Origin: Chitinophagaceae bacterium
Lineage (GTDB): Bacteria > Bacteroidota > Bacteroidia > Chitinophagales > Chitinophagaceae
Reading direction: 5' to 3'
NCBI GenBank assembly: GCA_003167015.1
Contig: PMUF01000380.1
Coordinates: 2,177-41,580, forward strand
DNA: 39,404 bases
A program made the position numbers and the translations under genes. Of this stretch, positions 1-6,939 are shown in pieces (the first letter of the stretch is position 1; the number at the start of each line of letters is the position of its first letter). The notes beneath the pieces were generated by a model. The model saw nothing but the letters and a program-made list of their open reading frames with translations, searched no databases and was not told where the DNA came from.

Positions 1-1
1 C

Positions 2-703
2 GGCTTACTCGGCCATAGCGAAGGCGGCATGATAGCGCCCATCGTCGCCGATGAAAGAAAAGAAGTGAAGTTCCTGGTACTCCTTGCAGGTCCCGGGATC
101 CCGAACAAAGACCTTTTGCAGCAGCAGTATGAAGCGATCGCCGTTTCAAATGGCCAGACCCTCGCGGTAGCCAGGGCAAACAGCGGGTTCCTGCGTATTG
201 TCTTTGAAGAGATCAATAAAAATCAAGACACTGCTACCACTTTCAAGAATATCAGGACGAGGGTCGATGCCTGGGCCAAAACCCTGGATACGGCTACATT
301 GGCAAAGATCAGAAGCAGGCTTACCGGCTCTGTAGACGACCAGATAAGGCAGAATATGGCTGCCATGACCACCAAATGGTTCCGCTACTTCATCAGCTTT
401 GACCCCCAGCCCTATCTGCAGAAGCTGCATTGCAAGGTACTGGCCTTAAATGGCAGCAAAGACGTGCAGGTAATTGCCTCATCCAACCTGGCAGGTATCA
501 GGGCTTCTTTACAAAAAAGCCACTCCCCGGAGTACGATGTGATCGAGCTGCCCGGGTTAAACCATCTTTTCCAAACCTGTATCAAGTGCAGCCCCTCCGA
601 ATACGGAGACCTGGAAGAAACCTTTTCACCAACGGCGCTTGAGATAATGGACGACTGGCTTTTGAAAAATGTCCCTACCTCCAACCCCCGCCCAACGCCT
701 TGA
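2..703 (+). CDS. alpha/beta hydrolase, 3' part (5' end outside window)
   Basis: The reading frame is already open at the window edge and begins with GLLGHSEGG, the nucleophile elbow (G-x-S-x-G) of alpha/beta hydrolases, so the ATG at 29 lies inside the gene and is not the start. The rest of the triad is visible: an Asp in NGSKDVQV and a His in PGLNHLF near the C-terminus. This fits a serine hydrolase of the S33/serine-aminopeptidase type, often periplasmic in Bacteroidota, but the signal peptide and cap region would be upstream and cannot be seen. The substrate cannot be predicted. It ends at TGA 701-703, five bases before the stop of the convergent DUF3237-type gene. Confidence 0.85.
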   Translation, partial: GLLGHSEGGMIAPIVADERKEVKFLVLLAGPGIPNKDLLQQQYEAIAVSNGQTLAVARANSGFLRIVFEEINKNQDTATTFKNIRTRVDAWAKTLDTATLAKIRSRLTGSVDDQIRQNMAAMTTKWFRYFISFDPQPYLQKLHCKVLALNGSKDVQVIASSNLAGIRASLQKSHSPEYDVIELPGLNHLFQTCIKCSPSEYGDLEETFSPTALEIMDDWLLKNVPTSNPRPTP

Positions 704-708
704 TCTAT

Positions 709-1236
709 TTACCTGATGGCATAAATTCGAAAGGCGACTTTGCCGGCAGCAGGAAAACTACCTACGCCTATTGCAACAGTATGATTGAGCCAGGCATACG
801 TAGGAGAGCCTGTTTCAAATGATACACTTGTTCTGAAATAATAGTCGGAAGGGGAAAGTTCACCTCCTTTACCGGAGCCTATCAAAGCCGCGGTTTTTGC
901 ACTCGCATAACTATATCCGGAGTATGTAAGGTATATAAGAGCACCATCAGCTGTTTCAATAGTGACACGACTGTCTACTTTAAAGGTTGTGGAATCAATG
1001 ATAAGCCCCCAATCTCCGCTACCTTCTAATATTTTACCGTTTATTTTATCGCCTTTTACAAAGCCCTTCTTGAACGGGGAAATTAGCCGGGTTCCCTTCA
1101 ATACAGGGCCAACTACCTGTGGTGGATTGAGATCGATCTCCAAACCAAATAAAAATTCAGATTTCAATTCCTGTGCAAATATCTCCTGATAAAAAAACAG
1201 GGAACAAATAAATACGGAGAAGATAAATTTTTTCAT
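709..1236 (-). CDS. exported DUF3237-family protein
   Basis: 175 residues. The start is placed at ATG 1236 because it opens directly on a signal peptide (MKKFIFSVFICSLFF...IFAQ); an in-frame extension to 1296 adds 20 charged residues before it. The mature part matches what I recall of DUF3237: FLFGLEIDLNPPQ, then GDWGLI, a DGALIYLTYSG core, and YFRTSVSFETGSPTYAWLN near the C-terminus. DUF3237 forms a small beta-barrel; its biochemical role is not established and most members I know of lack an export signal. It lies 81 bases downstream of the SLAC1-like channel gene on the same strand, so co-transcription is possible. The family call is from memory of the motif pattern. Confidence 0.75.
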   Translation of the reverse strand: MKKFIFSVFICSLFFYQEIFAQELKSEFLFGLEIDLNPPQVVGPVLKGTRLISPFKKGFVKGDKINGKILEGSGDWGLIIDSTTFKVDSRVTIETADGALIYLTYSGYSYASAKTAALIGSGKGGELSPSDYYFRTSVSFETGSPTYAWLNHTVAIGVGSFPAAGKVAFRIYAIR

Positions 1237-1317
1237 ACTGTGTTTATCTTTTGGACGATTGGGCGATCCAAAACGGTCGGGATTTTTTTTGGCCAAATCA
1301 GCCCGCTATAAAGTCCA

Positions 1318-2367
1318 CTAGACAGCCGGTTTCGGTTGATCCTGACTTCCGCGAATGAATTCCCTGTAGGTCATTCTCGCCGTAGGTTTGGGACAACCTT
1401 TGATGATATATTCGGCGATGATAAAATGAAACGTCTGGAAAAAAAGGGCGATCACGATAAAGCTGGTTCCCGCGAGCAATAGGAAAGGAATGACTTTTAC
1501 AAAGACTATTTTCGAATGACTGGCATAGCGAAAAGCAGCAACGGTGAGGGCGGCCAGCGGGAAGCTTACCGACCAAAAGGACACTGAAAACTGGAACTTT
1601 AGCATGCAAAAAAAAATCTTCCTTCCAAACACAGCGGCCATGAATAGCGCACCATAAAAGAGAAAGGCGGCAATCATGTCTGCTCTGCCGCCGGTCATTA
1701 TATCATAGATGGAATAGGTCATGGAGAAGGGGACTGAAAGTAAGAGCAGGGTTGGATACATCGGCGCAGCCAACTCGGCCTGAAACAGCAGACGTGTAAA
1801 GATAACCACGATCAATATAGCGGTAAACAGCAAGGCGGTGACAAAAAAGAATAAGCAAACCTCCCGGATATCCGGAGAAGTATAACGAAGTCCTGTAAGC
1901 GGCACGTCCAGGATACCCATGAGCGGCACAAGCCATACCGGCAGCGCATTTTGTGGATTCTGGGGATGACCAAACCACCGGCTGAGCACAATCCATGCAA
2001 AGACCGACATGGATACCGTTCCTATAACCCAGATGACAAAACCCAACTGCTCATCGTAGTTGAATAAAAACCCGGAGATGATCAACAGCGAAATAAAAAA
2101 GACCCCAAAGAGGTTGATAGCAATGGGATCGGCAAAGTCGTGTTTAACGATCTGCGGATAGTGCCACCACTTCAGCGCGTAAATAATGCTGACAATAACA
2201 AATATCGCCGTGGAGGTCATTCCAAGTACCCCTTTTAGCTGCAAGCCGATCCGCCATCCCGTCAATCCCCAGGCCGCTGAAAGACCGCTGAGGCTACTAA
2301 CGGCCGCATAGAGGGTCAGCGGAAAGAACTCGAGAAAAGTTGGCTTCCTAACCGGTGCTTCGGCCAT
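1318..2367 (-). CDS. SLAC1/TehA-family anion channel or transporter
   Basis: 349 residues with about ten hydrophobic segments spread over the whole length and an N-terminal FFPLTLYAAVSSLSGLSAAW, which matches the first helix of the TehA/SLAC1 (voltage-dependent anion channel) family. Members are trimeric inner-membrane channels for small anions; bacterial TehA was named for tellurite resistance when overexpressed. The length is normal for the family. The C-terminal tail after the last helix is short and basic. It appears to be the first gene of a possible two-gene unit with the downstream DUF3237 gene. No TehB-type methyltransferase is adjacent, and the ion carried cannot be deduced. Confidence 0.8.
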   Translation of the reverse strand: MAEAPVRKPTFLEFFPLTLYAAVSSLSGLSAAWGLTGWRIGLQLKGVLGMTSTAIFVIVSIIYALKWWHYPQIVKHDFADPIAINLFGVFFISLLIISGFLFNYDEQLGFVIWVIGTVSMSVFAWIVLSRWFGHPQNPQNALPVWLVPLMGILDVPLTGLRYTSPDIREVCLFFFVTALLFTAILIVVIFTRLLFQAELAAPMYPTLLLLSVPFSMTYSIYDIMTGGRADMIAAFLFYGALFMAAVFGRKIFFCMLKFQFSVSFWSVSFPLAALTVAAFRYASHSKIVFVKVIPFLLLAGTSFIVIALFFQTFHFIIAEYIIKGCPKPTARMTYREFIRGSQDQPKPAV

Positions 2368-2389
2368 ATTTTTGTTTTAGATCGTCTGA

Positions 2390-2397
2390 CAAATATA
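2390..2397 (-). promoter_or_regulatory. Bacteroidota-type -7 element for the SLAC1-like gene
   Basis: On the minus strand this reads TATATTTG, an exact match to the TAnnTTTG -7 consensus of the Bacteroidota housekeeping sigma factor. It sits 22 bases upstream of the ATG at 2367. A TTTG lies upstream, but with shorter spacing than usual, so the -33 element is uncertain. Confidence 0.5.
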
Positions 2398-2412
2398 AAG
2401 GCCCATATCCAC

Positions 2413-2452
2413 AAATAAAAAAGCGACCGAAAACATTGGTTTTCAAGTCGCT
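2413..2452 (-). terminator. intrinsic terminator of the TonB receptor operon
   Basis: Read on the minus strand, AGCGAC pairs with GTCGCT and an inner GAAAAC pairs with GTTTTC, with a small bulge between the two stems and a four-base loop. A T-rich run follows directly (plus-strand 2413-2421 is A-rich). It begins 20 bases after the stop codon of the TonB receptor gene, exactly where an operon terminator would be expected. Confidence 0.85.
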
Positions 2453-2471
2453 AAACCTACTAATCATAGGA

Positions 2472-5204
2472 TCAAAACTTATACCTGATAGAAATTTTAA
2501 AGCTTCTCCCGAGTATCGGACGCGCTAAAAAGTAAAATTGATTGGCTTCCTGACTTTGGATCTCGCCCTGGCGTGGATTACCTTCCGTAAGTCCTAAGGA
2601 ATTGGTAAGATTATCGATATATCCAAAAATGGAGATTTCATTGGTAACTCTTACTTGCGCATCTATATCGACTTTCGTATAGGCGGGGAGAACCTGGGAG
2701 TTCGCAACATCTGTATAGCGTTTTCCTTCATATTCTATGGCAGATTGCAGGCGAAGACGGTTGCGAAAAAGATTGAATCCCGGAACAGCTCTGATAGAAG
2801 TATGCGGCACTCTGATCAGCTGATTACCATTGTAATTATTTTTTTCCGTTAGAGTACCTCCGGAAACAGCATCTACAACATATCCCTCATATACTCCATG
2901 CTGATATGTTGCTGTCGCTGAAACATCAAACCATTTCACCGGATAGATGCTGCCCTCGAGTTCAAGACCAAATGTCTTTGTATTGGCATTCGCGTTTTCT
3001 GAAGTGAATCCGTTTAAGGTGCTAACTTCATTTGTAAAACCAACGTTATTGTACTTTGTCCAGAACCCTGTACCATAAAAAGCGAATAGCGAGCGGGCGT
3101 ATTTGTATCCGATTTCACCAAGCTCCATTGTTTGGGTAACAGCTGTTGCATTAACATTGGTATAGTAAGTGCCAAATCCGGGAATACGTGCTGCAGAAGT
3201 ATATCTGCCGAACAGACCCATATCGCTTGACAGTTGATAATCTGCTCCCAATGTCCAGGTAGTGTAATCAAAATGATGGCTATAGCCTTGCCATAATCCG
3301 CTTCCGGTTTCTATTTGGGATGTCGCATAAGTACCTAAGTTCACAGTTGTCGATTGTTCTACAACGCCATTCGTTTCCGCATATTCCCAACGCACTCCGC
3401 CATCCAGACGAAAAGCATGTGTTACCTGCCATTCGTCACTGACATAAAGTGCATTAGTTGTCTGTTCCCCATTGGCATCCGCCCACTCATATCCATATTG
3501 GGAGACTCCATTACTGGAAAACGTATGTACTACATTTCCATTGCCATCCAAGCCTACGATATTCAACAATCTCGAATTATTTTGAACGTCCAGGTATACC
3601 TTTGAAGAATATCTGCTGAAGTTTTGATTGAAGTGAGCGTAATAGTATCCAAAGTTAAAATCGTGTTTGGAAGACCCTGTAAAAAAAACATGCGAAAGGT
3701 GAAGATCATTCATGACTTCCGTCTGGGGCATCGTAATGCCTCTTAATCCACCTTGAATAACAAGACCATTGCCGTTTTGATTGGCAGAGTTGAAGGCTGT
3801 GCCTGTGGTTGCATATTGGAACCCCAATTGCTGTGCACCCGGGGCTTGTGACAAGAGACTCGACTGAGCTTTATAAAACGAATCGGCCGTTAATAAATTT
3901 AACGCATACACCCCATTGCGTTGGGCTTGTGTATTATCGAAACGAAGCGAATTCTTTAATATCCAATCATTGGAAAGTTCCGTCTGAAATTTAATGGTTA
4001 CCTGGCTTCTGTTTACGGACGTTCCAACCGTATTATCATAATGGTAAAGACTGCTGTCACCTTGAACCATGTTCATTCTTTCCGTTTCGGGGCCGGCAAT
4101 GGCGCCGTAATGACCATTAAAACCCGGCACTGCCACTATTTTCCCTTTGCTGTTATAGGTCATAGGCAGATCCGTATAAAACACTACGTCATCATCCAAT
4201 TGCTTATAGTCAATACTAAGAGATGATTTGTCCCAGCTCTTACCAAGGGTAGCTCTGATTTGGCCGCCATGATTACCGGTGTAACCAGGGTTACGCACCC
4301 CTGACTCTGTACGATAAAACCCCCCGGTAGCAAATTTCCAACCATCACCGACAGGCGCCCCTATCCAAAAATCTTCTCTGTTAAGCTGGTCGCCTCCCAT
4401 GGTCAGCTTAAAAATACCCTCCGTCTTATCGCCAACGGCCCGGGGAATATAGTTTACTGCTCCTGCCGGCGCATTTGAATAAAAAACGGAAGATGGACCA
4501 CCCCTTACAACTTCAATAGATTGAATGGTCTCGTCGAAACGAAATGCCTGGTCTGCATTCAGATAGCCTAAGGCCGGGTCATGTTGTACCGGAATGCCGT
4601 CTTCCAGCAACTGAATGGATCCGAAACCATCCACGGGAACACCCCTTGCCCTTACATTGCCACTCGCCTCACCTCCGGACGCTTCAACCCAGAAACCCGG
4701 TACTGATTTTAAAGACTCGGTAACACTTGTCGGCCCCTGTAAGCTCAGCGCATTGTAACCGATACTGGTAACTGAATAGCTTGTTTGAAGTTTGGTCCGG
4801 TTCAGCGCACCGGCACGCCCGGTAACGATAATTTCGTTTAAACCATTCTCTACCGCTTTCAATTTGATCAATAAAGATATGTCGGCATCGGTTTTTATAT
4901 TATAGCCGGATAATGTTTGAGTTTGAAAACCCACATGTGAAACAATAAAGGAATAAGGACCTCCTGCTGGCAAATTGTGATAAGTGAAAATACCTAGTGA
5001 ATCTGTTTGCGTATTAGTGGTTGTGCCGGTACCCTGGTTTTTGGCAGAAACAGAGGCGTAGGCAACCGGCTGTCCGTTCTCGTCATTTACCTGTCCCTTT
5101 ATTTCATTTACGTTTTGCGCATTGGCAATCAACTGAATATGACAAAGGACTGCCGATAATAGAATAAAGAGAAGCTGTCGGATTTTGGTAATTGATCTGA
5201 TCAT
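2472..5204 (-). CDS. TonB-dependent outer-membrane receptor with carboxypeptidase-regulatory-like N-domain
   Basis: 910 residues. A signal peptide (about 1-29, ending NAQ) is followed by a CarboxypepD_reg-like domain (about 33-115: EIKGQVNDENGQPVAYASV...GFQTQTL), a plug domain (about 125-250, with VTGRAG, LLEDGIPVQ and SIEVVRGG) and a long 22-strand-type barrel ending in an aromatic residue (ISIRYKF). It is therefore a complete energised importer. It has no SusD partner, so it is closer to siderophore or vitamin-type receptors than to SusC. It is the last gene after an ECF sigma factor and a FecR anti-sigma factor on the same strand, the arrangement of cell-surface signalling. It lacks the STN signalling domain that FecA-type transducers use to contact FecR. 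The ligand is unknown. A terminator follows at 2413-2452. Confidence 0.9.
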   Translation of the reverse strand: MIRSITKIRQLLFILLSAVLCHIQLIANAQNVNEIKGQVNDENGQPVAYASVSAKNQGTGTTTNTQTDSLGIFTYHNLPAGGPYSFIVSHVGFQTQTLSGYNIKTDADISLLIKLKAVENGLNEIIVTGRAGALNRTKLQTSYSVTSIGYNALSLQGPTSVTESLKSVPGFWVEASGGEASGNVRARGVPVDGFGSIQLLEDGIPVQHDPALGYLNADQAFRFDETIQSIEVVRGGPSSVFYSNAPAGAVNYIPRAVGDKTEGIFKLTMGGDQLNREDFWIGAPVGDGWKFATGGFYRTESGVRNPGYTGNHGGQIRATLGKSWDKSSLSIDYKQLDDDVVFYTDLPMTYNSKGKIVAVPGFNGHYGAIAGPETERMNMVQGDSSLYHYDNTVGTSVNRSQVTIKFQTELSNDWILKNSLRFDNTQAQRNGVYALNLLTADSFYKAQSSLLSQAPGAQQLGFQYATTGTAFNSANQNGNGLVIQGGLRGITMPQTEVMNDLHLSHVFFTGSSKHDFNFGYYYAHFNQNFSRYSSKVYLDVQNNSRLLNIVGLDGNGNVVHTFSSNGVSQYGYEWADANGEQTTNALYVSDEWQVTHAFRLDGGVRWEYAETNGVVEQSTTVNLGTYATSQIETGSGLWQGYSHHFDYTTWTLGADYQLSSDMGLFGRYTSAARIPGFGTYYTNVNATAVTQTMELGEIGYKYARSLFAFYGTGFWTKYNNVGFTNEVSTLNGFTSENANANTKTFGLELEGSIYPVKWFDVSATATYQHGVYEGYVVDAVSGGTLTEKNNYNGNQLIRVPHTSIRAVPGFNLFRNRLRLQSAIEYEGKRYTDVANSQVLPAYTKVDIDAQVRVTNEISIFGYIDNLTNSLGLTEGNPRQGEIQSQEANQFYFLARPILGRSFKISIRYKF

Positions 5205-5268
5205 AGAAGAAACTTAGTCTTGGTGATAAAGATTTTATTTCTTTATTATACGCATGACTTGCCCCATC

Positions 5269-5298
5269 CCCTTACTGTTAATATTAACTTAATAAGGG
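5269..5298 (-). other. inverted repeat between FecR and TonB receptor genes
   Basis: Two nested arms are visible: CCCTTA (5269-5274) with TAAGGG (5293-5298), and the perfect 12-bp palindrome GTTAATATTAAC (5277-5288) inside it. It overlaps the FecR stop codon and is not followed by a T-run on the minus strand, so it is more likely an mRNA processing or stabilising hairpin, or an operator, than a terminator. Confidence 0.45.
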
Positions 5299-6284
5299 TT
5301 GTTCCCTATGACAAAACGATCACCTTGTTGATGTAAACTGAAATTATTGAGCAGCGCAATGCTTTTGAGTATATGGGCAAGCGAATCTTTTTTATCTATT
5401 TTTCCAATAAACGTCCGATTGCCTAGTTCTGCTTTATTATAGATGATTTTTGTATTATAAATAACCTGCAATTGGTCGAATACTACGTCAAAAGGGTAGT
5501 TGTCGAATACATAGCAATCATCTTTATCTTTTTCAAGATGTAATATCCGAGCTGATAGTGAATCGGTCTTCTTAAATATAAAAACATCTCCTGGAGCAAG
5601 GTAATATTCATTTTTATTGATCGAGGCAGAGGAATCAGCAATTTTTACCATTACCCTTCCTTCTTGTAAAATTACTTTGGTAGCATTATTAGCTTCGTAG
5701 GATTTTACCGTGAAACGAGTACCTAAAACAGTAATTATTACAGAATTACTACGTACGGAAAAGGGCTTGGCGATATCTTTGGCTATGTTAAAATCGGCTT
5801 CGCCATTTAATACTATATCTCTTTTTGCAGCATTAAAGTCTTCGGGATGAGACATCGTACTGTTAGGCGACAGTTCTACTGTGGAACCATCACTTAGCGT
5901 AAGCGTCATTTTTTGACGAGTATTATTGAAAATGTTTTTTGTTCTTGCAACAGTGGCGGAACTGATTGTACTTGTCTTTTGGTTTCTAAAAATATAAAAC
6001 CAGGACAGGCCTATAACCAATAAAGCCGATGCCGCCACTGCCATCCATCTGAAATGAGGATAATGTACTTTACGAGGACTGGTATTTTTATTTATGCTAT
6101 TCCATAATTTGCCGGATAGATCGGGCGATAAAACATGAGAGGGTTGAAAGTCCTCCCATTCCTTCGCTCCGATATATTCTTTCAGTTTAGCCGGGTTTTC
6201 ATTGAGCCAGGCGTGCACGATAGCAGCATCCCGGGCGTCGCATTTGCCTTCGAAAAATTTTAGTATGAGATCTTCTGTTATCAA
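5289..6284 (-). CDS. FecR-family anti-sigma factor
   Basis: 331 residues. A cytoplasmic N-terminal sigma-binding region (about 1-75, with WLNENPAKLKEY) is followed by one membrane helix (about 80-99, AVAASALLVIGLSWFYIF), a periplasmic FecR domain (about 115-215, with KMTLTLSDGSTVELSPNST and VLGTRFTVKSY) and a C-terminal DUF4974-type domain (about 257-325, with YNTKIIYNKAELGNRTF). Proteins of this type hold an ECF sigma factor inactive until an outer-membrane receptor reports ligand. The start is TTG (6284-6282), overlapping the TGA of the sigma gene (6283-6281); the first in-frame ATG is far inside, just before the membrane helix, so TTG with translational coupling is the likely start. The TonB receptor gene follows after 84 bases. 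Confidence 0.9.
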   Translation of the reverse strand: MITEDLILKFFEGKCDARDAAIVHAWLNENPAKLKEYIGAKEWEDFQPSHVLSPDLSGKLWNSINKNTSPRKVHYPHFRWMAVAASALLVIGLSWFYIFRNQKTSTISSATVARTKNIFNNTRQKMTLTLSDGSTVELSPNSTMSHPEDFNAAKRDIVLNGEADFNIAKDIAKPFSVRSNSVIITVLGTRFTVKSYEANNATKVILQEGRVMVKIADSSASINKNEYYLAPGDVFIFKKTDSLSARILHLEKDKDDCYVFDNYPFDVVFDQLQVIYNTKIIYNKAELGNRTFIGKIDKKDSLAHILKSIALLNNFSLHQQGDRFVIGNNPY

Positions 6285-6802
6285 ATTATATGCTTTTTTA
6301 TTTGCTTCAGCGCCTTGTAAATATGCGCTTCTACCGTTTTGGAAGAAACAGACAAGGTTTCAGCAATTTCTCTGTATGACATACCTTGCTCGCGGCTCAT
6401 CTCAAATACCTGCTTTCTTACAGGGGGCAAATCATTAACGGCTTCCGATATTCTCTTTTGTAATTCGGCCCCGCGCATTTTTTCATTTGTACTGTCAATC
6501 CCTTTTTCAATATTTATCACGTCAAGTCCAGCAGTTACCGCCTCTTTATTATTATACTTTCGCAAGAAATCAATAAGTATTGTAGTGGCCATCCTGAACA
6601 ACTGTGTGGAAATAGTGTATTCTTCCTGCAAGGTTTGGCGGCATTGCCAAAGTTTAGTAAATGCCATCTGTACTACTTCCTCTGCTATATATTCTGATTT
6701 TGTTTTGTATAAAATGAAGAGATAAAGTTTTTGATGGTATTGATCAAATACTTTTCTGAAGCAAGATTCGTCGCCATCCTTTAATTCCTTAATGCTATGC
6801 AA
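6281..6802 (-). CDS. ECF RNA polymerase sigma factor
   Basis: 173 residues with the two ECF regions: sigma-2 at about 10-75 (FDQYHQKLYLFILYKTKSEYIAEEVVQMAFTKLW) and sigma-4 at about 112-165 (LPPVRKQVFEMSREQGMSYREIAETL, then SSKTVEAHIYKALKQI). The predicted start is TTG at 6802-6800. In this frame there is no ATG between it and the preceding in-frame stop, and the next Met falls inside region 2. A 26-bp near-palindrome covers the start (separate entry). The gene heads the sigma-FecR-TonB receptor operon and presumably directs transcription of the receptor and perhaps itself. Base composition is noticeably AT-rich compared with the rest of the window. Confidence 0.9.
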   Translation of the reverse strand: MHSIKELKDGDESCFRKVFDQYHQKLYLFILYKTKSEYIAEEVVQMAFTKLWQCRQTLQEEYTISTQLFRMATTILIDFLRKYNNKEAVTAGLDVINIEKGIDSTNEKMRGAELQKRISEAVNDLPPVRKQVFEMSREQGMSYREIAETLSVSSKTVEAHIYKALKQIKKHII

Positions 6803-6825
6803 CTTTATTAAATTTAATCAAGTTG
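6800..6825. promoter_or_regulatory. 26-bp near-perfect palindrome at the sigma gene start
   Basis: The left half CAACTTTATTAAA and the right half TTTAATCAAGTTG are reverse complements at 12 of 13 positions. It overlaps the TTG start codon of the ECF sigma gene. It could be an operator for autoregulation, or in mRNA a hairpin that hides the start codon. Which of these is right cannot be told from sequence. Confidence 0.5.
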
Positions 6826-6939
6826 ATATAAATATATAAAATTATTCTAATCTGCGGCGAATGTATATAAATAACGATCTATCAATTACAACATTAATGA
6901 AAAATAAGTATTTAATAATATTGGTGACATTCACACCAC

